Assembly: GCF_014522325.1 (NCBI RefSeq)
Contig: NZ_CP041983.1
Location: 1,426,001 to 1,490,000 of the forward strand
Origin: Lactobacillus sp. PV012
GTDB taxonomy: Bacteria; Bacillota; Bacilli; Lactobacillales; Lactobacillaceae
Reading direction: 5' to 3'
DNA: 64,000 nucleotides
The stretch's first letter is position 1; the number at the start of each line of letters is the position of its first letter. Positions 16,302-26,832 of this stretch are shown piece by piece. Made by a program: the position numbers and the translations under genes. The notes under the pieces were generated by a model. The model was given only the letters and a program-made list of their open reading frames with translations, had not been told where the DNA came from and did not search any database.

Positions 16302-16931
16302 TTAGTGAGTTACTTCTTTAACAAAGGTCCGATCTGGAACGCGAATTAAGTAATATTTAGTAGCTTGTCGACCACTATGAAGGGCTAAGCCATTGTACCA
16401 GTTCTTTTTATAGGTTGCTGTATAAATGGCGACGTAAGCTTTTTGATATTCCTTATCTGCATTTTTTAAAGCCTTGGTTGAAAATGGAATAACGTTAGAT
16501 GCTATATTTTTAGGATCTGTACCATCAGAAATAGTAGCGTAAGTACTTTTTACAGTATAACGACTGCCATTGCTGTAAAAATTATAAGTCTGAACTGGAC
16601 GCATCCCTTTATCAGAATTAGCTGTCACATAGTATGACTTGTGACTGTTAGTACTTAAAATTAGTGGCTGATACTCCACCTCACTAGTAATTAAAGTATT
16701 ATCTTCTAAAACTGGTTGACTAAAGAAAGTTAAAAAGATCATTCCACTTGTAGCTGCTAAAAAAATAAAAACTTCAATCGCATCTACAAATGTTGTTTTC
16801 CATTCAAAGCGTTTGCGATCCCTAACAATCATCATTAAATGTCGCTTACGAATGTTTTGCACAATAAATACTAAATACAAAACAATTGCCAACCAGGCAA
16901 TAATTCCTAAGATATTCCAACCAATGCTCAT
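16302..16931 (-). CDS. Conserved two-helix membrane protein, function unknown
   Basis: This 209-residue protein has two N-terminal membrane helices (about 7-25 and 50-70) and an extracytoplasmic C-terminal domain of about 130 residues rich in Tyr/Thr/Ser. I recall similar proteins in lactobacilli without assigned function (LVIS_2131-like); this family name is from memory. It lies 20 bases after the next upstream gene, probably co-transcribed. Its former terminator is disrupted by the IS, so transcripts may now run antisense into the IS. Confidence 0.7.
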   Translation of the reverse strand: MSIGWNILGIIAWLAIVLYLVFIVQNIRKRHLMMIVRDRKRFEWKTTFVDAIEVFIFLAATSGMIFLTFFSQPVLEDNTLITSEVEYQPLILSTNSHKSYYVTANSDKGMRPVQTYNFYSNGSRYTVKSTYATISDGTDPKNIASNVIPFSTKALKNADKEYQKAYVAIYTATYKKNWYNGLALHSGRQATKYYLIRVPDRTFVKEVTH

Positions 16932-16951
16932 TTTAAATCCTTCACTTTTCT

Positions 16952-17500
16952 TTACTTACTAGTTTCCTTTTTGGCTGCAGTTTTTTTAGTTGTTGGTTCT
17001 GGCTTTTTATAAGAGCGAACTTCTTTTAATTTTTCAACAATATTTTCTGCCAAAATTTCACTAAATTTTTCTGCGTCAGCAACTATTTCATCTACACTTG
17101 CCAAAATATCAATTCTAAAATGCGAAACATTAATATAGTCTGAAATTGTTTCAAAATAAATATTTACTGGGACTGGGGTCTCATCATCAAAAAAGTTACT
17201 AATCTTCTTATAGTTGGCAAATGGCAAGTTAATAATATTACTTTCCAAAGCAAATGTTACTGGTCGCTGTCCACTAACTGCTAACTGCGTTTGAATCAAT
17301 GAATCATGGTTGCTAGCTTGCACAACTTCTTGAATCATTTTACTAGCAAATTTTTTGATTTTTGTTTTATTTAGTTCACTATATTTTACAGTTTCTAAAT
17401 CCTGTAAATAATCTTGATCTTCAATTTTTTTGGTAATTGCTTCTTGATTAATTTTCACAGTAAATCTGTTCCTTTTCACATTATTTCTTTTATTAACCAT
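16952..17500 (-). CDS. Conserved cytoplasmic protein, function unknown
   Basis: This 182-residue soluble protein has a basic N-terminus (KRNNVKRNRFTVK), a mixed alpha/beta core and a Lys/Ala-rich tail (TTKKTAAKKETSK). No signal peptide or membrane segment is seen, and I do not recognise a domain. It lies between the candidate ncRNA upstream and the membrane protein downstream, 20 bases from the latter. Confidence 0.65.
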   Translation of the reverse strand: MVNKRNNVKRNRFTVKINQEAITKKIEDQDYLQDLETVKYSELNKTKIKKFASKMIQEVVQASNHDSLIQTQLAVSGQRPVTFALESNIINLPFANYKKISNFFDDETPVPVNIYFETISDYINVSHFRIDILASVDEIVADAEKFSEILAENIVEKLKEVRSYKKPEPTTKKTAAKKETSK

Positions 17501-17531
17501 AATTGATTAAGACAAAAGTTTCAAGAAAAAC

Positions 17532-17706
17532 AAAAAAGAGATTGGAAATTCCAACCTCTCTCAAGCAAAGAAGATATAAATATATCTCAGGGTCTTCGTT
17601 TCACAACCGAAGTAGCCCAACATCAACACTTCCCGTGTTTTAGTATCTAAACTTAGATGTCTTTTGTCAAAGAACGCACTTCGCGTTTTTCCTCGACTCG
17701 TCGCTA
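17532..17706 (-). ncRNA. Candidate structured ncRNA, ~175 bases (6S-like possible)
   Basis: On the minus strand an extended -10 (TGTTATAAT, box at 17718-17713) overlaps the stop codon of the upstream gene. A terminator (AGAGGTTGG/CCAATCTCT, 17559-17537, then six T's) lies about 175 bases downstream, with no ORF between. Several hairpins are evident: AACGC/GCGTT, ATCTAA/TTAGAT, AACAC/GTGTT, CTTCG/CGAAG and GATATA/TATATC. The 5' TCGAG and the 3' CTTGA can pair to close the molecule. Size and closing stem suggest 6S RNA, but I cannot confirm the family. It is not a tRNA, and no T-box motif is present. Confidence 0.55.
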
Positions 17707-17713
17707 ACAAATA

Positions 17714-18187
17714 TTATAACATATTACGTTTCCTTTTTCTACCATTTTTATATTTAAAAAAGAATTCAATTACTAATTGAGCTAACATAAAGCCCATCGC
17801 AATCGCAATTGTAACAATTGCTACTTTTAATAACAAATCTTCCCCTTCGGATAACTGACCACTAACTAAGGCACGGACAGCTTGATAGGCAGGCACGCCC
17901 GGAACCAAGGTTACAATTCCAGGAATATTAAAGATTATTGCAGGACATTTTTTTCTAATTGCAAACATATATCCTAAAATCCCAATTGTAAAAGCACCTA
18001 ATAAGTTAGATCCAAGTCTACCAAAACTAGCTTGGGTCCCAAACCAATAAACCATCCACCCACTGGCTCCGGTAATTCCACAAGCAACTAATGCACGATG
18101 TGGCACATTAATAATCAGTGCAAAACCAACAGAGGCAATCCAGGAAAACGAAAGATTAATTAAAACATCTAACCAAGATGGTATCAT
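17714..18187 (-). CDS. Threonine/serine exporter, small subunit (ThrE_2/YjjB-like)
   Basis: This 157-residue membrane protein with four to five helices corresponds to the C-terminal half of ThrE (DUF3815/YjjB), with the conserved VPGVPAYQAVRALVSG region near residue 90. It starts directly next to the stop of the YjjP-like gene, so the two encode a split ThrE exporter for threonine/serine (family role) or, as shown for YjjPB in Escherichia coli, succinate. Its stop codon overlaps the -10 of the downstream ncRNA. Confidence 0.85.
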   Translation of the reverse strand: MIPSWLDVLINLSFSWIASVGFALIINVPHRALVACGITGASGWMVYWFGTQASFGRLGSNLLGAFTIGILGYMFAIRKKCPAIIFNIPGIVTLVPGVPAYQAVRALVSGQLSEGEDLLLKVAIVTIAIAMGFMLAQLVIEFFFKYKNGRKRKRNML

Positions 18188-18970
18188 TTAAAGCCCTCCT
18201 GCAAATACTTTAATCGCAAACCCAATTCCTCCTCCAAGTGCTACAGCGGTTAGCAAGGCTTCCACTGCTCGTGAAATTCCCGATAACAGATCACCAGTGA
18301 AAAGGTCTCGCAAAGCATTTGTAATTGCCACACCTGGAACTAAAGTCATTAAGGCTCCAATAATAATATTATCTACTTTCAAAATTGGCAATAAGCGGCA
18401 TAAGCAAATCGTACTGGTTGCCATAACGATTGCAGTTACTAATTCTGCTAAAAATCTCACACTTGTGTAACGCTTCATCCCCAAGAAAAAGCCATAGCTT
18501 CCTCCACCAATAATCGCTGCTGGTAAAAAATCTGCCCAATCATATGCTCCCATAAACAAAATCATTAAGGTTGGACTCATAATCGTTGCCCCCAATATTT
18601 GAAGCCAAATTGGAAAATCTGGGAGTGCACGAGATATTTCTTGCAATTTTTTCCGTAGCTGTTTTAGCGTAATTTCTTTGGCTGCGAATTTTCGTGAAAG
18701 CTCATTAACACGATCTACTAGCTCTAAATTAATATTCCGATTCTTTACCTGGGTAATTTGAGTATAGGAATGCTGACCTAAACTCATGAAGATTCCTGTA
18801 GGCGTAATAAAGCAGCGTGCTTCTTCTACTCCGGCATTATGTGCAATTCGGAGCATTGTGTCTTCAACACGGTAAATTTCACTTCCACCTTCAAGCATCA
18901 GCCGTCCTGCTTTTAAGCAAGTATCTAAAATCTCATCCGCTTGCTTTTCAGCTAATTTTGTTTGTGTCAT
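18188..18970 (-). CDS. Threonine/serine exporter, large subunit (ThrE/YjjP-like)
   Basis: This 260-residue protein has a soluble N-terminal region (about 1-115, with GGSEIYRVEDTM and the ITPTGIF motif) and about five membrane helices. MTLVPGVAITNALRDLFTGDLLSG (near residue 215) is the DUF1212/YjjP signature. It is followed without a gap by the YjjB-like gene and preceded by the broken ABC-F gene 13 bases upstream, so an ABC-F/thrE transcript is likely. The substrate is uncertain. Confidence 0.87.
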   Translation of the reverse strand: MTQTKLAEKQADEILDTCLKAGRLMLEGGSEIYRVEDTMLRIAHNAGVEEARCFITPTGIFMSLGQHSYTQITQVKNRNINLELVDRVNELSRKFAAKEITLKQLRKKLQEISRALPDFPIWLQILGATIMSPTLMILFMGAYDWADFLPAAIIGGGSYGFFLGMKRYTSVRFLAELVTAIVMATSTICLCRLLPILKVDNIIIGALMTLVPGVAITNALRDLFTGDLLSGISRAVEALLTAVALGGGIGFAIKVFAGGL

Positions 18971-18983
18971 CTCTTAACCTCAA

Positions 18984-20524
18984 TTACTGCATATTTTCAA
19001 TGTCAATTGTTTTATCAATCCAATCTCCCCGGAAAAAATCACGCTCGTGACTTACGATAATTACCCCACCTGAAAATGCTTCAATCGCCTTGCGCAATGA
19101 ATCTTTAGTAGCAACATCTAAGTGGTTAGTTGGCTCATCTAAAAATAATAAATTGGCAGGTTCAAAGGCCATCTGGGCTAATTTAACTTTTTCTTGTTCT
19201 CCTCCTGAAAGTTCCTTGAGCGGACTCATTGCTTGTTGGGCAGTTAACCCCATTCGTGCTAAGCTTTGGCGAAGTTCTCTTGGACGTAAACGAGGAAATT
19301 CTTCTTGCAAATATTGCAAGGGAGTCATGTTCTTATTTGGCCAAGCTAAATCTTGTTTAAAATAGGCTAATTTAGCAGTAGTAGAAAGCTCAAAAGAGCC
19401 ATAGATCGGTTTTAATTTTCCCAATAAAGTTTTAAGTAAGGTAGTTTTTCCAATTCCATTAAAACCAGTGACTGCTACTTTTTCACCATTTCCAACGCTA
19501 AAATTAAAAGCCGACTTAACCAAAGCTTTATCATATCCAATTACCAAATCACGTGTTTGAAGTAATAAATTGGAAGCTGTTGCTACATAAGGGAAAACAA
19601 CATGAGCCTTTTTATTAGTTTTAGGAGGATTTAAAAGTTCCATCTTAGAGAGCTGTCTTTCACGTGACTTTGCACTCTTTGATCGTGATCCAGCCTTATT
19701 TTTTCGAATGTAAGCTTCTGATTTTTTGATTTTTCGCTGCTGATTAGCATAAGCTTTCAAATAACTTTCTCGATCTGCTTCTTTTTGCCGCATAGCATGT
19801 TTTAAATCACCACTATAACGGGTAATAGTTCCAAAATCAATATCAATTATGCAATTAGTTATGCGTCCTAAAAAATCATAATCGTGAGAGACAACGATAA
19901 ATGCTCCCTCAAAATCATTTAAGTAATCTGCTAGCCAATCAATATGATTAACATCAAGATAGTTTGTTGGTTCATCTAACACCAAAACATCTGGACTTTG
20001 AAGCAATAGCTTAGCCAAAATTAATTTTGACCGCTGACCACCTGACAATTTTTCGACATCATGGTCAAACCCTACTTCAGCTAATCCTAATCCTGTAGCC
20101 ACACGTTCAATTTTGGTATCAATATCATAAAATTCTTTTTCTTCTAAAAGTGTTTGAATTTTACCAGCCTTTTCCAATAAGTCTTCATCCCCACTTTCAC
20201 CATATTTCACATAGAGCTCATTAATTCTTTTTCTTTTTCAAAAAGTTCACTAAAAGCTGTTTGCAAAAATTGTTTAATTGTCATTCCAGGGGTTAATTTA
20301 GCATATTGATCTAAATATCCTACTTTAATTTTATTTTGCCACTTAATTTGACCGCTATCTTGGGTAATTTCTCCTGTTAACATTCTAATTAAGGTCGACT
20401 TTCCCACACCATTTTGGCCAGTTACACCCATGTGATCTTCTTTATTTAAAACAAAACTTGCATTTTCATATAAAGTTTTATCAACAAAAGTTTGACTTAC
20501 ATCTTTAACAGTTAATAAGCTCAT
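18984..20524 (-). pseudogene. ABC-F ATPase, frameshifted near residue 100
   Basis: Two frames together encode a soluble ABC-F protein of about 513 residues (ribosome-associated translation factors, some giving antibiotic protection). The first (20524-20207) has Walker A GQNGVGKST. The second (from about 20221 to 18984) has signature LSGGQRSK, Walker B DVLVLDEPTNYLD, the basic inter-domain linker, a second Walker A GFNGIGKTT, LSGGEQEK and NLLFLDEPTNHLD. At the junction, one extra A in the coding strand (TTAATGAG to TTAAATGAG, near 20221) restores a continuous ELNELYVKYGE reading. No slippery heptamer is present, so deletion or sequence error is most likely. Confidence 0.85.
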
Positions 20525-20680
20525 ATTTCCTCCGTAAGTTCAGGTTATTTAATAATAATTTTATGCGATTCATTGCTTTCTTCATCTTACCAATAATTAG
20601 TATTTTTACCACAAATTATTTAAAATTGGTTGACTTAATTAAAAAAAATACTAAGATAGACTTATCAACAGATACATAAG

Positions 20681-20717
20681 AAAAAGGAAACTAGTTTCAT
20701 TACTAGCTTCCTTTTTT
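20681..20717 (-). terminator. Terminator of the LCP gene
   Basis: AAAAAGGAAACTAGT (20681-20695) pairs, with one mismatch, with ACTAGCTTCCTTTTT (20702-20716), and overlaps the LCP stop on the minus strand. Confidence 0.85.
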
Positions 20718-21855
20718 ATTTGCTACTACTACTTGAATAAGGAATAGTATCAGAATTTTGATCGTAAACTACATAATTTTCAAATGCTGAAGGATCTTTC
20801 CAATCAAGATCTTTTTGTAGCTTATTTTGTCTTGTTTCCTCATTTTCTAATTTTTCTTTTGATAAATCTAAGTTAGTTCTTGTTAAATCAGAAGTATGCT
20901 GTAATACAGAAGTTGGAGCAACTTGCATAGCGGCATCCCCTATCCAAGCATCGTGTCCTTGAATGTAGCCACTCTTAACGTTTTTACCTGCAGAGCGATA
21001 ATTCATTGCAATAGCCGTCATATCATCCGCTGTTAGGTTAGTGCGAACATATTTTGAAAAAACTTTCAAAATTTTACGATAATTTCCACTCATCACATTC
21101 ACATTCATCCCTTTTTTGACAATGGCTTGAATCACTTGGCGTTGCCGCTTTTGACGTCCATAATCTCCGCGAGGATCATCATGACGCATGCGAACATAAT
21201 TCAAAGCTTGTGACCCACTTAAGTGACGCCAACCTTTTTTAAAATGGTCGTTATAGGTAAAAGTAAATGGTACTTTAACATCAACTCCACCTAAGGCGTC
21301 TACTAAATTTTTTAAGGCATCCATTTGAACTTCCATTGTATAATCAACAGGAGTATTTAATAATTTCGAAACTGTGGCTGCTGATGCCTCTGAACCACCT
21401 ACTTGATAGGCAGAATTAATTCTAAACATAAAGTATTTCCCGCCATCTTTACCATCGCCTTGAACATCTACAAGTAAATCACGAGGAATTGAGGTCATGG
21501 TGGCTTTTTGCTTCTGTGGATTCAAAGTTGCTAAAATCATTGTATCTGAATTTCCACGGTCATGACGTCCTTCAATTCCTTGATCTACTCCCAAAATCAA
21601 AATTGAAATCGGCTTTTTATTAATGATGGCAGTTGAAGTGTTTTTCCCAGGATGATAAGCATCTTGTGCACTTGAAAGAGCTGCAAAATAAATTCTTACA
21701 AAGTACGCAATTCCTATTCCTAATACGATAATGCCAATTAATCCTAAAAATTTAGGAAATTTTTTCCCTTTTTTGATCTTTGTCGCTTCCGCAGCAAAAA
21801 AACTATTTCTCTTTAGCTTCTTTGGCTTCTTCTTTTTACTCTTTTGAGGCTGCAT
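20716..21855 (-). CDS. LytR-CpsA-Psr (LCP) family glycopolymer ligase
   Basis: This 379-residue membrane-anchored enzyme transfers undecaprenyl-linked glycopolymers (wall teichoic acid or capsule) onto peptidoglycan. A basic cytoplasmic N-terminus (KKKKPKKLKRN) precedes one helix (about 38-58, LGLIGIIVLGIGIAYFV) and the LCP domain: ILILGVDQG, RGNSDTMI, TSIPRDLLVDV, DALGGVDVKV, and HLSGSQALNYVRMRHDDPRGDYGRQKRQ. The latter carries the conserved Arg/Asp residues that bind the pyrophosphate. It is a single gene with its own terminator. Confidence 0.93.
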   Translation of the reverse strand: MQPQKSKKKKPKKLKRNSFFAAEATKIKKGKKFPKFLGLIGIIVLGIGIAYFVRIYFAALSSAQDAYHPGKNTSTAIINKKPISILILGVDQGIEGRHDRGNSDTMILATLNPQKQKATMTSIPRDLLVDVQGDGKDGGKYFMFRINSAYQVGGSEASAATVSKLLNTPVDYTMEVQMDALKNLVDALGGVDVKVPFTFTYNDHFKKGWRHLSGSQALNYVRMRHDDPRGDYGRQKRQRQVIQAIVKKGMNVNVMSGNYRKILKVFSKYVRTNLTADDMTAIAMNYRSAGKNVKSGYIQGHDAWIGDAAMQVAPTSVLQHTSDLTRTNLDLSKEKLENEETRQNKLQKDLDWKDPSAFENYVVYDQNSDTIPYSSSSSK

Positions 21856-21907
21856 TCCTATTTTCTCCCTTTTTCACACATTTTAATTATCGACAAACTT
21901 TTCCTAT

Positions 21908-21936
21908 TTCGCAAGTCCTAACTAATAGCTTATAAT
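21908..21936 (+). promoter_or_regulatory. Probable pepF promoter
   Basis: TTCGCA (21908-21913) and TATAAT (21931-21936) have a 17-base spacer, with AAAAAAGGAG and the ATG close behind. The -35 is weak. Confidence 0.45.
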
Positions 21937-21960
21937 TATTTTTAAAAAAGGAGAATTTTT

Positions 21961-23760
21961 ATGGTATTACCAACAAGAAACGAAGTTAGCGATTCTTTAA
22001 AATGGGATCTAAGTCGCATTTTTAAAAACGACCAAGAATGGGAAGAAGAATTTAAAAATATTTCCCAGAAAATTGCTAAGATTCCAACTTATAGTCAGAA
22101 TTTTACCCAATCAGCAACAAATCTATATAACGGGCTAACAGCCATCACTTCAATTGAGCGCCAGCTAGAAAAGCTTTATAGCTATGCTACTTTGTCTAGT
22201 GATGCTGACACTACAAATACCCACTACTTAGGTTATGTTGCACAAGTTCAAGATTTAGTTACTAAAATGAACGCTAATAGTGCCTTTGTAGATCCAGCAA
22301 TTTTGGAAATTGACGAAAAAACATTAACTCAATTTATTGAGGATGATCCACGACTTGAACTTTTTACCCATAAATTTGAAGAACTTAACAAAAAGCGCCC
22401 TCATACCTTATCCGCAGATAAAGAAAAGATAATTGCTGATGCAAGCAGTGCACTTAATAGTTCTGCCAATACTTTTAATATTTTAACTAATTCTGATATT
22501 GAATACGGCTTTACTCAGGATGATAGTGGCGAAATGGTTCAATTATCAGAAGGAATTTACTCAACTTTGATTCAATCGGCCAACCGATCTGTGCGTAAAA
22601 ATGCTTTTACTACTTTATATGATAGTTATGCTCAATTTACCAATACCCTTGCTTCAACTTTAGCAGGAAATGTCAAAATGCAAAATTACCAGGCTCAAGT
22701 TCATAACTATAACTCAGCTAAAGAAGCTTCTTTAGCTGCTAATAATATTCCTAATATTGTTTATGATACCTTAATTAAACAAGTTAATGAGCATCTACCA
22801 CTTTTTCATCGTTATATTGCTTTGCGCAAAAAAATATTAGATCTGCCCGATTTACAAATGTATGATATGTATGTACCCCTAACTGGAAAGCCTGCCTTAT
22901 CATATAACTTTGAAGAGGCAAAAATTGAAGCTAAAAAAGCACTTGCGATTTTAGGAGATGATTATTTAAAACAAGTTGATTATATTTTTAATAATCGTGT
23001 AATTGATCCTATCGAATCAAAAGGAAAAGTCACTGGTGCATACTCTGGTGGTTCTTATGATACTGATGCTTATGAGCTTCTTAACTGGACAAATGATGTC
23101 GATTCTCTCTATACCTTAGCCCATGAAACAGGCCATTCAGTTCATTCAATGTACACTCGACAAACTCAACCTTATATCTATGGTGACTACCCTATTTTTG
23201 TTGCTGAAATTGCTTCAACTACTAATGAAAATCTTTTAACGGAATATTTCCTAGAGAATATTCAAGATCCTAAAACTCGGGCTTTTGTCCTAAATTATTA
23301 TTTAGATGCTGTTAAAGGCACTCTCTTTCGTCAAACACAATTTGCTGAATTTGAGCAATTCATTCATGAAGCTGATAGCCAAGGAATTCCGCTTACTGCA
23401 GAAACTTTAAATAATGCTTATTCCAACTTAAATAGTCGCTACTACGGTAAAGATGTCGAACCAGGTGGTGATATTGCGATGGAATGGAGTCGAATTCCAC
23501 ATTTTTACTATAACTTTTACGTTTACCAATATGCTACTGGCTTTGCAGCTGCTTCCGCTTTGGCAGATGGCATTATACATGGCGATTCTACGCAACGGAA
23601 TAAATATCTTGAGTTTTTAAAGGCTGGCTCTTCCGATTATCCAGTTAATTTAGTAAAAAAAGCTGGTGTAGATATGACGAAACCAGATTACCTTGAAAAT
23701 ACCTTTAATACTTTTGAAAAGAGACTCAATGAATTAGAAAACTTGACTAATACATTATAA
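21961..23760 (+). CDS. pepF: Oligoendopeptidase F (M3 family)
   Basis: This 599-residue cytoplasmic zinc metallopeptidase hydrolyses 7-17-residue oligopeptides as part of peptide nitrogen use or peptide turnover. The zinc motif HETGH (388-392) is followed by the usual second-helix Glu region (AEIASTTNE, about 418). The C-terminal PHFYYNFYVYQYATGFAAA block is typical of PepF. Length is the family's usual size. AAAAAAGGAG lies before the ATG, and a strong terminator follows. Confidence 0.95.
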   Translation: MVLPTRNEVSDSLKWDLSRIFKNDQEWEEEFKNISQKIAKIPTYSQNFTQSATNLYNGLTAITSIERQLEKLYSYATLSSDADTTNTHYLGYVAQVQDLVTKMNANSAFVDPAILEIDEKTLTQFIEDDPRLELFTHKFEELNKKRPHTLSADKEKIIADASSALNSSANTFNILTNSDIEYGFTQDDSGEMVQLSEGIYSTLIQSANRSVRKNAFTTLYDSYAQFTNTLASTLAGNVKMQNYQAQVHNYNSAKEASLAANNIPNIVYDTLIKQVNEHLPLFHRYIALRKKILDLPDLQMYDMYVPLTGKPALSYNFEEAKIEAKKALAILGDDYLKQVDYIFNNRVIDPIESKGKVTGAYSGGSYDTDAYELLNWTNDVDSLYTLAHETGHSVHSMYTRQTQPYIYGDYPIFVAEIASTTNENLLTEYFLENIQDPKTRAFVLNYYLDAVKGTLFRQTQFAEFEQFIHEADSQGIPLTAETLNNAYSNLNSRYYGKDVEPGGDIAMEWSRIPHFYYNFYVYQYATGFAAASALADGIIHGDSTQRNKYLEFLKAGSSDYPVNLVKKAGVDMTKPDYLENTFNTFEKRLNELENLTNTL

Positions 23761-23785
23761 AATGTCTAGGATACTTTTGAAGAAA

Positions 23786-23802
23786 TAACGGTTAAACCGT
23801 TA
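23786..23802. repeat. 17-bp perfect palindrome after pepF
   Basis: TAACGGTT-A-AACCGTTA lies between the pepF stop and the terminator. No role is evident; it may form a small hairpin in the pepF 3' UTR. Confidence 0.6.
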
Positions 23803-23835
23803 GCTAATCAAGACAATAGTTAAGATTGGTTACAG

Positions 23836-23868
23836 AAAAAAAGCTCCAACATAAGTTGGGGCTTTTTT
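23836..23868. terminator. Bidirectional terminator between pepF and guaA
   Basis: AAAAAAAGCTCCAAC (23836-23850) pairs with GTTGGGGCTTTTTT (23855-23868), with one G-T pair. Confidence 0.9.
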
Positions 23869-23890
23869 GCATTATGTTCTATTAATTCTT

Positions 23891-25447
23891 TTATTCCCAT
23901 TCAATTGTTGCTGGTGGCTTAGAAGTAATATCATAGACCACTCGATTAATATTAGGAACTTCATCAACGATTCGAGTAGAAATTCTGCTTAAAACATCCC
24001 AAGGAATTTGAGCAAAATCTGCTGTCATTCCATCAATTGAAGATACCGCACGAATTCCAATTGTATACTCATAAGTGCGCCCATCACCCATGACACCAAC
24101 AGAACGCATCCCTGGTAAAACAGTAAAGTACTGCCAAATGGACTTATCTAAGCCAGCTTTTTTAATTTCATCACGTAGAATTGCATCACTATCACGCACA
24201 ATTTCTAATTTTTCTGGTGTTACTTCCCCAATTACCCTAATTCCTAAACCTGGACCTGGGAATGGTTGGCGCCAAACAAGTGCATGGGGAATACCTAATT
24301 TTTCACCAAGTTCACGTACTTCATCCTTGAATAATTTACGCAATGGTTCAATCAATTTAAATTTCATATCCTTAGGCAAGCCCCCAACATTATGATGAGA
24401 TTTAATTGTCCGCGCAGTATTTGTTCCACTTTCAATAATATCAGTATAAAGTGTTCCCTGAGCTAAAAAGTCTACATCAGTTAATTTTTGAGCTTCTTCA
24501 TTGAATACATCAATAAATTCTTTTCCAATTATCTTACGTTTCTGTTCAGGATCGGTAACGCCCTTTAACTTACTCAAAAATCTATCTGCGGCATCAACGC
24601 GAATAATATTCACCCCTAAATCGCGACTTAAAGCAGCCATAACTTGGTCACCCTCATCTTTTCTCAGCATCCCATGATCAACAAAAATTGCTGTTAATTG
24701 ATCACCAATTGCTCGATGTAATAAAGTTGCAGTAACACTAGAATCTACGCCTCCAGAAAGTCCTAAGATAACTTTTTTATCACCAACTTGTTTACGGATA
24801 TTTTCAATTTCTACTTCAATAAAATCATCCATCGTCCAGTTAGCTTTTGCATGACAAATTTCAAAGGCAAAATTTTTTAAAATGTCGAGCCCATATTCTG
24901 AGTTACAAACTTCAGCGTGAAATTGGATGCCATAAATATTTTTCTCATGATTTTCAATAGCAGCAATCGGACAATTGTCAGATTTAGCTACTACTTCAAA
25001 GCCTTTTGGTACTTGCGTAACCAAATCGCCATGACTCATCCAAACTTCCTGCTTAGTCGGTAAACCTTTAAATAAAAGCGAATTTTTAGCGACTACTTCA
25101 ATTTCTGCCCGACCATATTCTGAGTTAGCTGCTTTTTCAACTTTACCACCTAAGTTATGAGCGATTAATTGCATTCCGTAACAAATTCCTAAAATTGGAA
25201 TTCCTAAATTAAAAATCTTTGGATTCACTTTAAAAGCTTCTGCATCATAAACACTATTAGGCCCACCTGAGAAGATAATTCCTTTAGGATTTATTTCTTT
25301 AATTTTCTCTAGTGAAATATCATGGGGTAAAAGTTCTGAATAAATGCCAAAATCACGTAAGCGTCTAGTAATTAATTGATTATATTGACTCCCAAAATCT
25401 AATACTATTATTTTATCAAAATCTTTATGTATGTTTTCCACTTGCAA
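23891..25447 (-). CDS. guaA: GMP synthase (glutamine-hydrolysing)
   Basis: This 518-residue enzyme makes GMP from XMP, ATP and glutamine. The N-terminal class I amidotransferase domain has the nucleophile Cys in GICYGMQ (about residue 92) and FHAEV (family His/Glu). The ATP-pyrophosphatase domain has the P-loop [10 protein letters not shown] (about 228-237), and the C-terminal dimerisation domain ends [12 protein letters not shown]. It begins 8 bases after guaB, completing the IMP-to-GMP branch in one operon under the guanine riboswitch upstream of guaB. Confidence 0.97.
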   Translation of the reverse strand: MQVENIHKDFDKIIVLDFGSQYNQLITRRLRDFGIYSELLPHDISLEKIKEINPKGIIFSGGPNSVYDAEAFKVNPKIFNLGIPILGICYGMQLIAHNLGGKVEKAANSEYGRAEIEVVAKNSLLFKGLPTKQEVWMSHGDLVTQVPKGFEVVAKSDNCPIAAIENHEKNIYGIQFHAEVCNSEYGLDILKNFAFEICHAKANWTMDDFIEVEIENIRKQVGDKKVILGLSGGVDSSVTATLLHRAIGDQLTAIFVDHGMLRKDEGDQVMAALSRDLGVNIIRVDAADRFLSKLKGVTDPEQKRKIIGKEFIDVFNEEAQKLTDVDFLAQGTLYTDIIESGTNTARTIKSHHNVGGLPKDMKFKLIEPLRKLFKDEVRELGEKLGIPHALVWRQPFPGPGLGIRVIGEVTPEKLEIVRDSDAILRDEIKKAGLDKSIWQYFTVLPGMRSVGVMGDGRTYEYTIGIRAVSSIDGMTADFAQIPWDVLSRISTRIVDEVPNINRVVYDITSKPPATIEWE

Positions 25448-25455
25448 CCTCTTTC

Positions 25456-26622
<1,167 letters not shown>

Positions 26623-26651
26623 TCAAAAACTTGATTTTCACTTATTCCGAT

Positions 26652-26688
26652 AAAAAAAGCTTTATTGTCTCTAAGGCAATAAAGCTTT
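26652..26688 (-). terminator. Expression-platform terminator of the guanine riboswitch
   Basis: On the minus strand AAAGCTTTATTG (26688-26677) pairs with CAATAAAGCTTT (26667-26656), then seven T's. It lies between the aptamer and guaB. Confidence 0.88.
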
Positions 26689-26695
26689 GGTATTG

Positions 26696-26760
26696 ACCTA
26701 TAGTCCAGAATTTCCGGTTCTGGGTAGAGACTGTCGACCATATTTCGACGTTATATAAGT
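26696..26760 (-). promoter_or_regulatory. Guanine (purine-class) riboswitch aptamer
   Basis: On the minus strand the aptamer reads ACTTATATAAC (P1 5' side), then ATATGGTCGACAGTCTCTAC (P2 and J2/3), CCAGAACCGGAAATTCTGG (P3) and ACTATAGGT (P1 3' side). The ATATGG, TCTCTACC and GACTAT elements match the purine riboswitch core. The specificity base in GACTA is C, as in guanine sensors (U in adenine sensors). The terminator downstream implies guanine turns guaBA off. Confidence 0.9.
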
Positions 26761-26786
26761 GAATTTTATTTAAATAATTGTTTAAC

Positions 26787-26815
26787 AGTTTAGCATGTTT
26801 TTTCCTATCAAGCAA
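26787..26815 (-). promoter_or_regulatory. guaBA promoter
   Basis: On the minus strand TTGCTT (26815-26810), a 17-base spacer, and TAAACT (26792-26787) with an extended TGC just upstream, about 27 bases before the aptamer. Confidence 0.5.
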
Positions 26816-26832
26816 GTTACGAAAAACATAAG

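Noticed and set aside
17560..17660. tRNA or T-box leader
   Set aside because: There is no cloverleaf with a TTCRA arm and no AGGGTGGNACCGCG-type motif. Also the following gene is not an aminoacyl-tRNA synthetase or amino-acid gene, and a terminator separates it.
19640..19680. parS site (TTTCACGTGA in the ABC-F gene)
   Set aside because: Only 10 of 16 bases agree, and the right half lacks GAAACA.
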